DNA of 60,738 bases, from positions 1-60,738 of IMG/VR virus record IMGVR_UViG_3300013102_000034. One strand, 5' to 3'. Positions within the stretch are counted from its first letter, which is position 1. The number at the start of each line of letters is the position of its first letter. Under the pieces are notes generated by a model. The model saw only the letters and a program-made list of their open reading frames with translations. It ran no database searches and was not told the DNA's origin. Positions 46,771-56,141 of this stretch are shown piece by piece. Source of the stretch: a virus. The position numbers and the translations under genes were made by a program.

Positions 46771-48502
46771 ACAGGTCTACCACGACTCGGGCTACAAGTT
46801 TGACTTCTCCCAGGCGATCTTCGCCCAGCTGGAGATGCAGGCTCGCCGTCGACTGTATGCCCAGCGTCCCGAGATTTGGGCCAGGGATGTGCTCGGCGTC
46901 ACGCTCTGGTCTAAGCAGGTGGAGGTCGCTCTCTCGATCGTCCACAATCACAACACCATGGTTGCCGCAGGGCACGGTGTCGGCAAGAGCTACCTGACTG
47001 CCGTGCTCGCGTGTTGGTGGATCGACACGCACCCGATCGGTGAGGCACGAGTCCTGTCGACAGCGCCGACATCGGCCCAGGTGCGAGGTATTGTGTGGCG
47101 TGAGATGCAGCTTCTCCACCGCAAGGCGGCCGAGCGCCACAAGGAGTTCCTGGCGGCGCAGAAGGCGGGGGAGTCCACCCAGGGTCTCCCTGACCACCCG
47201 CTCCCCGGCTACATCACGTCCTCGGCGACGTGGCGCAACTTTGATGGCCTGGAGCTTGGCTCGGGCCGCACGCCCCCGAAGGGCCGAGAGGGTGACGCCT
47301 TCCAGGGTATCCACGGTGGTGTGTTCGCAATCGCCGATGAGGCGGTGGGTGTGTCGGCCGAGATGATCGACACGCTGCGCAACAACACGACCGCGAACGA
47401 CGACCGCATTCTCATGATCGCCAACCCGACGAACCCGGCATCCGCGATGGGTGAGACGTGGAATGACCCCGAGAAGGCCGCATCCTGGAAGCGCATCACC
47501 ATCTCCGTCCTGGAGTCTCCGCACTTCACCGAGGAGGGGGAAACCCTCCCGGCGTCGGTCATGAAGTACATGACTGATCACGAGTACGTGGAGACGAAAA
47601 AGAAGGAGTATGGCGAGGATTCTGCCAACTACAAGGCCCGCGTAAAGGGCGAGTGGGCGATGGACTCGGGCATGATCGTTTTCCTTGATGAGACAATCGA
47701 AATTGGCAAGGCGACGACCGTTATCCCCGACTCGGAAGCTCCCATTCGCGTCGGCTTCGATGTGTCGCGCTCAGAGAAGGGTGACTGGTCCTACCTCTAC
47801 ACCGCCCAGGAGGGCTGGGTGTACGAGACGTCCCGCTGGGCGAAGGATGAGGACGGCGACTGGAATGAGATCGCCCTCGCTGAGCCGGTGAAGACCGATC
47901 GTCGCGGCATCCGCCTGCGCTACCTCGACCGGTGGCGCGGCCTGCCCTTCCAGCCGGTGCACAACGCCCAGGGGAACCTCACCGTGGACGTGGCCGCCAA
48001 CCAGCGCGTGCATGCGCACATGATCGAACTTGGCGCGACCGAGCTTCGCATTGACGCGGACGGCATGGGAACGCTCATGTTCGATGCGATGGTGGATGTC
48101 AACTACGGCGACTATGACATGATCCGCATGAAGGGTAACGACCCTTCCCCGGATCGCAACGGTTGGTACAACGCGCGCGCCTACCTGTTCATGGAATTCG
48201 CACGACGCATGCGCATCGGCGAGATCGACATCGAGGCGGACACCGAAGAACACCCGCTGTGCCGTGAGCTTGGCGCGCTGGAGTACAAGTTCGCAGCTGG
48301 CCTCGCAGAGAGCATCCTGATCCTATCCAAGGCCGAGATGAAGAACAAGGGCATCAAGTCCCCTGACACCGCCGATGCGGCCAACTACGCGGTCGCCACC
48401 CTGGACTTCGGCGTGCACCTCGAAGCGGGTAGCGAATTCGCTTACGACATGACGCAAATGAGCGGCTACGGAATGTACGACGATCGCAACTCGTTCTGGT
48501 GA
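46763..48502 (+). CDS. Terminase large subunit
   Basis: This 579-residue packaging motor has Walker A GHGVGKS (70-76), Walker B FAIADEAVG with D192-E193, and a C-terminal RNase H-like nuclease with GFDVSRSEKGD, IDADGMG and a DTADAANYA segment supplying acidic residues. It translocates and cuts DNA at the portal. ATG 46763 lies within the end of the small subunit gene. Confidence 0.95.
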   Translation: MPEQVYHDSGYKFDFSQAIFAQLEMQARRRLYAQRPEIWARDVLGVTLWSKQVEVALSIVHNHNTMVAAGHGVGKSYLTAVLACWWIDTHPIGEARVLSTAPTSAQVRGIVWREMQLLHRKAAERHKEFLAAQKAGESTQGLPDHPLPGYITSSATWRNFDGLELGSGRTPPKGREGDAFQGIHGGVFAIADEAVGVSAEMIDTLRNNTTANDDRILMIANPTNPASAMGETWNDPEKAASWKRITISVLESPHFTEEGETLPASVMKYMTDHEYVETKKKEYGEDSANYKARVKGEWAMDSGMIVFLDETIEIGKATTVIPDSEAPIRVGFDVSRSEKGDWSYLYTAQEGWVYETSRWAKDEDGDWNEIALAEPVKTDRRGIRLRYLDRWRGLPFQPVHNAQGNLTVDVAANQRVHAHMIELGATELRIDADGMGTLMFDAMVDVNYGDYDMIRMKGNDPSPDRNGWYNARAYLFMEFARRMRIGEIDIEADTEEHPLCRELGALEYKFAAGLAESILILSKAEMKNKGIKSPDTADAANYAVATLDFGVHLEAGSEFAYDMTQMSGYGMYDDRNSFW

Positions 48503-48540
48503 TAAACCTGGGGTAAACCGTACCCAAAGTGGTCATGAAG

Positions 48541-48546
48541 TAGGAT
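48541..48546 (+). promoter_or_regulatory. -10-like TAGGAT before the portal gene
   Basis: Ends six bases before ATG 48553. A GGGTA-AACCG-TACCC dyad lies upstream at 48511-48525. Confidence 0.45.
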
Positions 48547-48552
48547 GGAAAC

Positions 48553-50133
48553 ATGCCATCCGAACGAATTGCCAACAGTATCCGTGCGCGCCGCGATGAG
48601 GTTACACGCTCTCTCCAGGCTGTCGCCGGGGAGGGATTCCAGGTAGAAGTCCTCCGCGAGCAGTTCGCTCATGTCGTCCAAGACCTCATGCGCTTCGAGG
48701 ACGAAGGATGGCTCAAGCTCTGGGGCGATGCCGATAAGGCTGTCAAGGGATTCACGCTTGAGGACGTCCGCAAGGTCACTGTATACCTGGAGAAGCAGAC
48801 CAAGATTCTTGGCGACCTGCTCGGTCGCGGTCTTCGCCTCAAGAACAACCATGCATTCGGCCGTGGATTCAACTACGAGGTAATCACCCCGGACGGCAAG
48901 AGCGAAAAGCTTAAGCCGCGCCACCGCGCAATCATGGAAAACCCCCACAACTGGGAGACGGTTTTCTCGCCCACGGCCATCAAGGAACTCAACCGGATCA
49001 TCTACACATCTGGCAACATCATTCTGATGTATGACGAGAAGGAGAAGTCCTTCGAGCGCCTGGCAATTGACGTGGACATTTCTGACTACATTTCCGACTC
49101 TCGTTTCCCGACGCGCATCAAGTATTATCTCCGCACCTGGACTGAGCGCAACGACCTCCGCTCCTCCTCGGGTGAGGGAAACGCTGCCCAGGTGAAGTAC
49201 GAGTGGGTGCCGACGTCCAGCTACGTTGCCACGAACCCGCGCACGCGCCCGAAGACGATCTCTTACATGTCCAAGGCCATCCCCGTCAACTGGGATGCCG
49301 TGATCATCGATCGCCGGTACAACCGCGACAATGGCGAGACGTGGGGCGTGCCGGATGCGTTCTCCGCAGCTGCCCCGGCTCACATCTACGCGACGTACAT
49401 GAAGGACGGCGCGATGCTCCAGCACGCGCTCTCTGCGATTGCGTTCGTCGTCAAGGCGAAGACGGAGACTGCGGGTCGCACGGCAGGGGCGAAGCTCCAG
49501 CGTGACAAGGCAGGCCAGGCCGCCATCACCGGACCCGAGACTGAGATTCAGTCGATGCCTCGCGCCGGTAGTGTCAACCTGTACGAGGGTCGTCCGCTCG
49601 TAGCTCGCGTGGCTGCCGCCCTGGATGTCTCCACCACCGGCCTCACCTCTGACCCCGGCCCCGGTGGATCGTACGCTTCCGAGAACGCGCTGAGCGCACC
49701 CGAGCAGATGGCCGCCCTGTCACGCCAGGAGGACTTCGCGAACCTGTTTGCCGAAATCTTCCGCGTCATCAAGGCCGAGGGTGCGCGGATCAACTTCAAG
49801 CGCCTGGACACCGACCCGGTTCACCGCCAGTTGCAGTCCCTCGGACTTGCTCGCACGATGGGCTTCATCCATCAGGCAGAGGGCCGCGAGCGCACCCTGG
49901 AGCTTCTGGACATTGAGCCGACCTCCACTGCCCTGCCGAAGCCTGACGAATTCACTGGATCGAAGTATTCGACCCTCAAGGCACAGGTGGACGCGGGACT
50001 GGTGAATGCGGCAGACGCGGCGGCGAATTCTTCTGATGACCCGAATGCAAGCCAGGGCAATAGCGGCGCAGTTGGCTCATTGGACGACGCGAATTCGGCC
50101 CGAGACGATGACAGTGCGGCAGGCACGGCGTAA
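48553..50133 (+). CDS. Portal protein
   Basis: This 526-residue protein lies between the terminase and the protease genes. It has an alternating alpha/beta core, a GxYASE-type segment (GGSYASENALSAPEQ) common in portals, and a low-complexity Asp/Ala/Ser tail of about 45 residues. It forms the dodecameric DNA channel. Confidence 0.88.
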   Translation: MPSERIANSIRARRDEVTRSLQAVAGEGFQVEVLREQFAHVVQDLMRFEDEGWLKLWGDADKAVKGFTLEDVRKVTVYLEKQTKILGDLLGRGLRLKNNHAFGRGFNYEVITPDGKSEKLKPRHRAIMENPHNWETVFSPTAIKELNRIIYTSGNIILMYDEKEKSFERLAIDVDISDYISDSRFPTRIKYYLRTWTERNDLRSSSGEGNAAQVKYEWVPTSSYVATNPRTRPKTISYMSKAIPVNWDAVIIDRRYNRDNGETWGVPDAFSAAAPAHIYATYMKDGAMLQHALSAIAFVVKAKTETAGRTAGAKLQRDKAGQAAITGPETEIQSMPRAGSVNLYEGRPLVARVAAALDVSTTGLTSDPGPGGSYASENALSAPEQMAALSRQEDFANLFAEIFRVIKAEGARINFKRLDTDPVHRQLQSLGLARTMGFIHQAEGRERTLELLDIEPTSTALPKPDEFTGSKYSTLKAQVDAGLVNAADAAANSSDDPNASQGNSGAVGSLDDANSARDDDSAAGTA

Positions 50134-50152
50134 AGCCGAATTGTCGATACTG

Positions 50153-50158
50153 TAGACT
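50153..50158 (+). promoter_or_regulatory. -10-like TAGACT before the protease gene
   Basis: Ends ten bases before ATG 50169; no ribosome site is present. Confidence 0.45.
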
Positions 50159-50168
50159 GAATAACGAA

Positions 50169-51131
50169 ATGGCAAAGCTTCTAGAAGAGTCCACCTCAGT
50201 ACCGGTAGCCACTGGCACACCGGGTCTGTGGCGCGCGACTCTGATCACTCCCGGCCAGGGTTCTTCGGGCAACTGGCTCGAAGAGACCATCAAGCGCGAT
50301 GGCCCTCACGCCCTCAAGAAGGGCGCGAAGTGCTTCGTTACTCACAACCGCCTGGAGAATGGCGAGCCTGACCCGTTTCGCATGTGGGGTGTTCTCGCTG
50401 AGGACTCCTTCTACGAAGAGGGTACAGGACTTGTCGCAGACATTCAAGTCCTCAAGTCCTGGCAGGAGCGCGTCGAAGAGGTTGCCCCTCACACGGCGCT
50501 GAGCGTCTACCTGATGGGCGAGTCAGATAACGGCGGCAACATCACCGCGATCCTGGATGACGTGCAGAACGGCGTCGACATGGTCGCATATCCGGGGCGC
50601 GCTGGTAGCGCTCTGGTCGAAAAGCTTTACGAGTCGGCAACCGCCCGCTCGAAGGAAGACCACCCTGCCGCCCCGGCTGGGGAAGGTAAGGATAAGAAGG
50701 GACGGCTCCGAATGGACCCGGAAACCAAGGCGGCTTTCGACGCAGTCAACGCAAAGATTGACGCGCTTGCCGCAAGCAACAAGGCCGAGGCTCAGGCCAA
50801 GGTCGACGAAGAGGCCATCGCGGAGAAGGTCGAAGAGGGCGTCAAGTCCCGACTCGCCGTCACCCAGAAGAGCCTTGAGGCAATCGAGGCCGCTCGTGGC
50901 GACCTGCTTGAGTCTCACGTCAAGGAACTGACCGAGGCGGCTTACGAGGGCAAGGACGTTGCCGAGGCAGTCGAGTCGGCCAAGAAGATCGCAGCTGAGG
51001 GTAAGGCACTTGGCCTGGCCGAGGCAGCGAAGGCAGCTGAGGCAACCGGTGAGACCGGACGCTTCGGTGAGTCGACCAATGCATCCACCTACACTCTTCG
51101 GAGCGTTCCCCAGAAGAAGGAGGCCAAGTAA
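50169..51131 (+). CDS. Capsid maturation protease fused to scaffold-like domain
   Basis: This 320-residue protein has an N-terminal globular region (to about 155) resembling prohead proteases of actinobacteriophages and a C-terminal Ala/Glu/Lys-rich coiled coil (about 182-300) like a scaffold. An in-frame ATG at 50712 with AAGGGACGG upstream could give the scaffold part alone, as in lambda C/Nu3. Catalytic residues are not assigned. Confidence 0.78.
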   Translation: MAKLLEESTSVPVATGTPGLWRATLITPGQGSSGNWLEETIKRDGPHALKKGAKCFVTHNRLENGEPDPFRMWGVLAEDSFYEEGTGLVADIQVLKSWQERVEEVAPHTALSVYLMGESDNGGNITAILDDVQNGVDMVAYPGRAGSALVEKLYESATARSKEDHPAAPAGEGKDKKGRLRMDPETKAAFDAVNAKIDALAASNKAEAQAKVDEEAIAEKVEEGVKSRLAVTQKSLEAIEAARGDLLESHVKELTEAAYEGKDVAEAVESAKKIAAEGKALGLAEAAKAAEATGETGRFGESTNASTYTLRSVPQKKEAK

Positions 51132-51563
51132 ATGGCTCTCAACGTGATCTTCTCGGACATTGAGTCCGAGCGCCGCGCAGTTCCGGTTGGCAACAACGTT
51201 GCACCTGGAACCGCAATCATCCAGGGTGGACGCCCTGCGGTGACTCTGACTGGTTCGCGTGACTACGCGGGCAATCAGGTCAGCCTCGTCGTCGGTGGCG
51301 AGACCATGATCCTCCAGGAGGGTCGTGGCGGCGAGAGCCTTCCGGCCGACAACTACGCGACGGTCACCTACACGGGCACCTATGCGTTCCCCGTGACGGG
51401 CGCATCGGTTGCTACGGCACCGGGCACTGTCGTCTACCGCACGTCGGGCGGCACGCTGACCCTGACTGCAAGCGGTAACACCAAGTTCGGTGTTGTCGAA
51501 TTCTTCCGCGGTACGGTGTCGGGCACCGATACCGCAGTCACGATTGGAGTGAACCTTGGCTGA
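51132..51563 (+). CDS. Head decoration protein candidate
   Basis: This 143-residue beta-rich, Gly/Thr-rich protein lies between scaffold and capsid genes, a usual site for a decoration protein. Its end overlaps the capsid start by eight bases. Confidence 0.72.
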   Translation: MALNVIFSDIESERRAVPVGNNVAPGTAIIQGGRPAVTLTGSRDYAGNQVSLVVGGETMILQEGRGGESLPADNYATVTYTGTYAFPVTGASVATAPGTVVYRTSGGTLTLTASGNTKFGVVEFFRGTVSGTDTAVTIGVNLG

Positions 51564-52758
51564 GCGCCTGCTGGAAACGATCACGAAGGGCGGCAAGCTG
51601 CCCTCGTTCAACCCGTCGCTGAATGACGCGAAGGTGATGGAGGCCGACAAGATTCTTGCTGGCATCGCGGAGAACGACAACCTCGCGGTGTACGAGTTCA
51701 AGAAGCACCTCGGCGCTCGCTATGGTGAGGCCATCCACACCACGGGTGACGACTTCATCTTCGCCTTCGCGCAGTTGCAGTCCTACTCGGTCGACAACGA
51801 GTGGGAGGCCGCAGAGCGCACCTGGGACCAGGCAATCGCCACTGAGCAGGTTTCGTCCTTCGACGCACCGACCACGTACTCGATCAAGCCTGTTGTGGAC
51901 GGCTTCGCTCGTCCCGCGACTGAGCCTGGCAAGCCTGGCAACGTTGCTCCCCTGGTTCCTGAGGGCAGCCCGTACCCGCACTTCATCTTCTCGGGTGAGC
52001 GCAGCGCGGCTGGCTCGATCCGCAAGCGCGGTGGTCGTTACGACCTGACCTTCGAGCAGATCATCAAGGATGTTGTGGGCATCGTCCCGCAGATTCCGAA
52101 GCTGATCAACGAGACTCTTCTTGAGTCCGAGGAGTTCGACGCCTGGTATGGACTGATTCAGTTCATCGACGTCCCGGCCAACCACCTCCAGGCGGGTTCC
52201 ACTCTCCTGAACGAGTCGGTCCCGGCTGACGCGCCTCTCTCTCGCGCCGCGCTTGCGCTGGCCCTGGAGCAGGCGGCGAACCGCGAGATCAACGGCGTCA
52301 AGGTCAAGGTCTCGGGCTACAACCTGATTGTCCCCACGGGCAAGAAGCTGTCGGCTCAGTTCGTGATCAACACGCTCCAGCCGTCCGCGATCACCACCAC
52401 GGATGGCCTGGTTGCCCAGACTGTCAACCTGAACGGCTACAACCCGCTCAGCGACATCGTGGGCGTCATCGAGACGGACTACCTGACCGGCTCGCAGTGG
52501 GCACTCATCCCGGCCAAGGGAGCGATCCGTGGCCGTGACAAGTTCTACGCGCTGGGTCAGCTGATCGGCCACGTCGGTCCTGAGCTTCGCCTGGAGAACG
52601 TCACGGGCCAGTACCTCGGCGGCGGCACCCCCGCACCGTTCGAGGGATCGTTCACGACTGACTCGGCCGCATTCCGCGGTCGCATCATCCAGGGTGGACT
52701 CGGCTGGAACAACCAGTACGCAGTCATCTCGGATGGTGACGGAGTTCTGACCCCGTAA
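51556..52758 (+). CDS. Major capsid protein
   Basis: TTG 51556 gives 400 residues. The protein has an N-terminal helical region, a long central beta/helical domain and the composition expected of an HK97-fold capsid subunit. It is followed by a strong terminator, consistent with high expression. Confidence 0.88.
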   Translation: MAERLLETITKGGKLPSFNPSLNDAKVMEADKILAGIAENDNLAVYEFKKHLGARYGEAIHTTGDDFIFAFAQLQSYSVDNEWEAAERTWDQAIATEQVSSFDAPTTYSIKPVVDGFARPATEPGKPGNVAPLVPEGSPYPHFIFSGERSAAGSIRKRGGRYDLTFEQIIKDVVGIVPQIPKLINETLLESEEFDAWYGLIQFIDVPANHLQAGSTLLNESVPADAPLSRAALALALEQAANREINGVKVKVSGYNLIVPTGKKLSAQFVINTLQPSAITTTDGLVAQTVNLNGYNPLSDIVGVIETDYLTGSQWALIPAKGAIRGRDKFYALGQLIGHVGPELRLENVTGQYLGGGTPAPFEGSFTTDSAAFRGRIIQGGLGWNNQYAVISDGDGVLTP

Positions 52759-52770
52759 TCAACGCATAAG

Positions 52771-52806
52771 GAAGGCCCCTGGGAGCAATTCTCCTGGGGG
52801 CCTTTC
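52771..52806 (+). terminator. Terminator after the capsid gene
   Basis: GAAGGCCCC pairs with GGGGCCTTTC, with inner GGGAG/CTCC, giving a long stable stem ending in TTTC. Confidence 0.85.
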
Positions 52807-52818
52807 TGCGTCTACTGG

Positions 52819-52824
52819 TAGACT
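52819..52824 (+). promoter_or_regulatory. Extended -10-like TGG-TAGACT
   Basis: Directly after the capsid terminator and 26 bases before ATG 52851, which has GAAAGGA. Confidence 0.5.
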
Positions 52825-52850
52825 GGAACCCTCTGAAAGGACTTACTCCC

Positions 52851-53069
52851 ATGGCTGATTCAATTCCCCACGTCGTCACCACTGACGGCCCGGCGAGCGC
52901 GGCTCCTGCTGGTTCCATTCCCATCGCCCTTTATGGCGCGGGAGACCCGGTGACGCAGGCCCCTGCGCAGGCCAATAGCACGGCGACTGATGTAGCCGGA
53001 ATCGTGGCTGATTTCAACTCTCTCCTCGCGAAGCTTCGCACCGCTGGCGTTCTCAACACTGTGGCCTGA
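52851..53069 (+). CDS. Head fibre/decoration-like small protein
   Basis: This 72-residue protein starts MADSIPHVVTTDGPASAAPAGSIPIAL, nearly the same N-terminal block as the next gene. The block probably docks to the capsid; the rest is a short helix. Confidence 0.65.
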   Translation: MADSIPHVVTTDGPASAAPAGSIPIALYGAGDPVTQAPAQANSTATDVAGIVADFNSLLAKLRTAGVLNTVA

Positions 53070-53071
53070 GC

Positions 53072-53581
53072 ATGGCTGACCCGATTCCGTACGTAGTACG
53101 CAGGAGTGGGGGTGCGGGAGCGGCCCCCGATGGCTCTATCCCCATCGCCCTCTTCGGTGCTGGCGGTGGTGGCGGGGGCGGCGCTGTCGATTCGGTCAAT
53201 GGCCAGACTGGAGATGTGGAACTCGGCATTGCCGACATTCCCAACCTTTCAGGGATTCTCGACGACAAGGCCAATAGTGCCGAGGTAATTGAGACGCTGC
53301 AAATTCTCCAGTCTGAGATGACAGCGATCATGAACAACGCGAACTCTCGTGTTGCTCAGACCGAGTTCAACACGTACCAGACAAATGCCACGGCGGCATT
53401 CGAGGAGCTTGAGGGTGCAGTTGCCACGAATACCTCAAACCTCGCCAACACCACGGCCACTGCGAACTCCGCAGTCCAGCCAAACAACCTTCGTCTGCCG
53501 ATCCTTTTGACTCAGGCGCAGTATGACGCACTCGTTGCCGCAGGAACGGTCGTCGCTGGCCAGATTTACATTACTACATAA
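53072..53581 (+). CDS. Head fibre-like protein with coiled coil
   Basis: This 169-residue protein has the shared docking block, a polyglycine hinge, VNGQTGDVELG (a fibre motif), a coiled coil and a C-terminal LTQAQYDALVAAGT segment found in phage fibres. Likely a trimer on the head surface. Confidence 0.68.
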   Translation: MADPIPYVVRRSGGAGAAPDGSIPIALFGAGGGGGGGAVDSVNGQTGDVELGIADIPNLSGILDDKANSAEVIETLQILQSEMTAIMNNANSRVAQTEFNTYQTNATAAFEELEGAVATNTSNLANTTATANSAVQPNNLRLPILLTQAQYDALVAAGTVVAGQIYITT

Positions 53582-53589
53582 GGATAAAT

Positions 53590-55134
53590 GTGTCGCATCC
53601 CGTACCGGTCGGGCCAGTCGTTCAGTCTGGCGCTGGCTCTGGAACAACCCTGGCAGTAGGTAACCCCTATCTCGCTCCGGGTGCCGTCACGCGCCAGGCT
53701 GGCGATTACATCGTTACTCTCGTGCGCGCGCAGGGTACGGTAGCGTCCGATATCACCGCACCATCCGGGTTCACGCGCGCGGGGGCCGCCAATGGCGCGG
53801 CCGACCGAGCGCAGGGCGGATACATCCACAAGGTCGTCGCGGGCGATGAGTCCGTGGCGTCCTGGACGTTTGGCGGGTGGAGCGCAGGGCGCTCTGTCGC
53901 AGAGTCCCAGGTGTGGCGCAATATCGATCCTGACAACCCGATCGCGGGCACGACGCCGTATTCGATCACCAACCCGGCCGCGTACACGACGACCGCCGCT
54001 CCGTTCACGGCTGTAGCCATGTGGGGCGATGAGCGCACAGACGCGCGATCTCATGTCCCGTCTGCGCCGCCCGCTGGATACACGGTGCTCGCGAACGTGC
54101 AGAACACGCTCGACAGTTCCACGACCGGCTCGCGTACCGCCCTGTGGGCTGGCTACCTGGCTGTACCGGATGGTGGCACAGCCGATGTGGCCGCGGCTAC
54201 GTTGACATGGCCCGTGGGGGTGAGCGCGAACCGTTCCATCGCATTCGGCTTGCGCGGCATCTCCACACCCGTCCCGCCGACCCCAACCCGGGCGTTCGCC
54301 AACGTGGCAGACTTCCTGCGCACACCCGGCGCAACGTCGGCCTGGCGACTCGGCGGTGGCCCATACCCGCAGCACTCGAAGTACGCGGCAGACAAGTCGA
54401 TCGAGATCGGATACAAGGCGCTGGAGTTCTCCTGCGGGTGGACGAGCGACCTCGTGCCGTTCGGCCTCGGCCCGCAGTACCTCGACACGATCGCAGGCGT
54501 CACCGGCAACGTTGACCCCACGACGATGACCTGGGCCACCCTGTCCTCGACGTACCAGATTCGCAACAACCCGGTCGCCCCGGGTGTATACCAGCCGTTC
54601 TACAAGCTGGAAGACTTCCTGGCGCAGTACGCGGCCACGAACATCTGCATCGTGGACCCCAAGTTTGGATTCGACACGGTCGCCAAGATCGACGCGATGC
54701 TGGCCATCTGCGACGCCCACGGCGGCAAGGATCGCATCATCATCAAGTTCGATGCGCCGACCGCGGCCACGAACCTCGTGAACCGCGCCCACGCCAAGGG
54801 GTACACCTGCATCAACTACTGGGGTGTCGACACAACCACGATGACGTCCCAGCAGACGAACTGGGATGCGATCGGCGTGCTCTACAGCGCTGACCCTTCC
54901 GTGTTCACGACGGCGAACTCGTTCGGCAAGCCGGTGTGGGCCGCAGTCATCCCCAACCAGGCCGGGTACGACACGGCCATGGCGCGCGGCGCAGACTTCG
55001 CAAACATCTCTGGCGTCACCTCTGTGGCACCCGTTGGCGCTCTCGAAGTGGACCCTCAGCCGTGGGCGAATGTGTATGTCGGCGGCACCATTGCCCAGCG
55101 CATGTACGTCGGAACCGATCAGGTCTGGCCGTAG
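53590..55134 (+). CDS. GDPD-like (glycerophosphodiester phosphodiesterase) virion enzyme
   Basis: GTG 53590 after AAGGATAAAT gives 514 residues. Residues 1-230 are beta-rich and may attach to the virion. From about 240, LGGGPYPQHSKYA, then ALEFSCGWTSD, and later strands (CIVDPKFGF, IIIKFDAP, TCINYWGVDT) follow a GDPD TIM-barrel pattern. It may cleave teichoic-acid-like or phosphodiester polymers on the host surface. Confidence 0.72.
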   Translation: MSHPVPVGPVVQSGAGSGTTLAVGNPYLAPGAVTRQAGDYIVTLVRAQGTVASDITAPSGFTRAGAANGAADRAQGGYIHKVVAGDESVASWTFGGWSAGRSVAESQVWRNIDPDNPIAGTTPYSITNPAAYTTTAAPFTAVAMWGDERTDARSHVPSAPPAGYTVLANVQNTLDSSTTGSRTALWAGYLAVPDGGTADVAAATLTWPVGVSANRSIAFGLRGISTPVPPTPTRAFANVADFLRTPGATSAWRLGGGPYPQHSKYAADKSIEIGYKALEFSCGWTSDLVPFGLGPQYLDTIAGVTGNVDPTTMTWATLSSTYQIRNNPVAPGVYQPFYKLEDFLAQYAATNICIVDPKFGFDTVAKIDAMLAICDAHGGKDRIIIKFDAPTAATNLVNRAHAKGYTCINYWGVDTTTMTSQQTNWDAIGVLYSADPSVFTTANSFGKPVWAAVIPNQAGYDTAMARGADFANISGVTSVAPVGALEVDPQPWANVYVGGTIAQRMYVGTDQVWP

Positions 55135-55148
55135 GGTAGACTGATTAC

Positions 55149-55215
55149 ATCCCCGCCGAGCGGTGCGAGAACTTCCTCCTCCTCCTTCCAGGTTCTCAGT
55201 CTCCTCGGCGGGGAT
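55149..55215 (+). terminator. Long hairpin terminator after the GDPD gene
   Basis: ATCCCCGCCGAG (55149-55160) pairs perfectly with CTCGGCGGGGAT (55204-55215), with an inner GAGAAC/GTTCTC stem and a pyrimidine-rich loop; TTTCTCTT follows. Confidence 0.88.
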
Positions 55216-55226
55216 TTCTCTTGAGA

Positions 55227-55232
55227 TAGAAT
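55227..55232 (+). promoter_or_regulatory. -10-like TAGAAT before the connector gene
   Basis: Ends seven bases before ATG 55240. An in-frame ATG at 55231 lies inside this element, so the downstream ATG is the likely start of a leaderless mRNA. Confidence 0.55.
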
Positions 55233-55239
55233 GGGAAAC

Positions 55240-55692
55240 ATGGCCTTTACAAAGCGTGGCATTGCACCGCCCGACCCGAACACGGATGTCGGCAAGTTCC
55301 GCTTTGCATCAGGCGACAATGAGTGGCTTCCCTACGATCCCGCACAGCCCGGATACGGCCTGTACCAGCTGTGGTCCGATGATGAGATCACGGCACTGAT
55401 CGCCATTGCGGGAGGCTCGGTGGCTCGCGCCATCTCGATAGCCTACGCACAGATTGGTGCATCCTGGGCGGCAACGGGCGCGACCATCAAGACGGACGAC
55501 CTGACCTTCTCCGTCAAGGACTCGGTCGGAAACTGGCTGCAACTCTCGAAGTTCTGGGCCGACATCGCTGACGGCGAAGACGGCCGCGGCGTGGATGACA
55601 TGTTCGATCTCGTGGTTGTGCGCGGTGACCACCCGTGGCGCAAGCCCGAGGCGGCACCGTGGCCCGCTGGACCCTGGAGTGAATTTTGGTGA
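55240..55692 (+). CDS. Head-tail connector protein (gp6-like position)
   Basis: This 150-residue protein has helical N-terminal and mixed C-terminal parts and is the first gene of the connector cluster. Start 55240 is preferred because an upstream in-frame ATG overlaps the -10 element. Confidence 0.65.
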   Translation: MAFTKRGIAPPDPNTDVGKFRFASGDNEWLPYDPAQPGYGLYQLWSDDEITALIAIAGGSVARAISIAYAQIGASWAATGATIKTDDLTFSVKDSVGNWLQLSKFWADIADGEDGRGVDDMFDLVVVRGDHPWRKPEAAPWPAGPWSEFW

Positions 55693-56141
55693 GCATCGGC
55701 GCGGCTCCGACCAGCTGGGAAGAGGCAATCCTCCTCGGTGCAGTGCAGTTCATGAACGCGGAGGTGTGCTTCTTTGAAGTCACGGGTGACGACTACAACG
55801 ACGCCACGGGCACTGGAGGGGCACAAGTGCGTCTCCTCTGGCGTGGAAAGGCTCGTGTTCAGCAGCTGCGAGCGCCACGAGAAGCATCCACAGACTACCA
55901 GGCATCTGACTCTCGCGCCTTCCGATTCCAACTCGATCCTCGTGATAGCGTGCCCACACTGTATTCGGGAGCAAAGGCGCGCGTCATTGCCGGGGGACGT
56001 GACACCGATTTGGAAGCTCTGGCATTCGTAGTAGACTCGGCGATCAACTCCTCGCACATGGCCGTGCGCACGATCGAACTGACGGCGAACATGCGGCCCG
56101 CAAAGTGGTCATGGGAACCGGATGAGGCGATCCAGCCGTGA
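55689..56141 (+). CDS. Head-tail connector protein
   Basis: GTG 55689 (GTGA overlap), 150 residues, beta-rich in the middle. Position between connector and gp10-like genes suggests a head completion or stopper protein. Confidence 0.65.
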   Translation: MSIGAAPTSWEEAILLGAVQFMNAEVCFFEVTGDDYNDATGTGGAQVRLLWRGKARVQQLRAPREASTDYQASDSRAFRFQLDPRDSVPTLYSGAKARVIAGGRDTDLEALAFVVDSAINSSHMAVRTIELTANMRPAKWSWEPDEAIQP

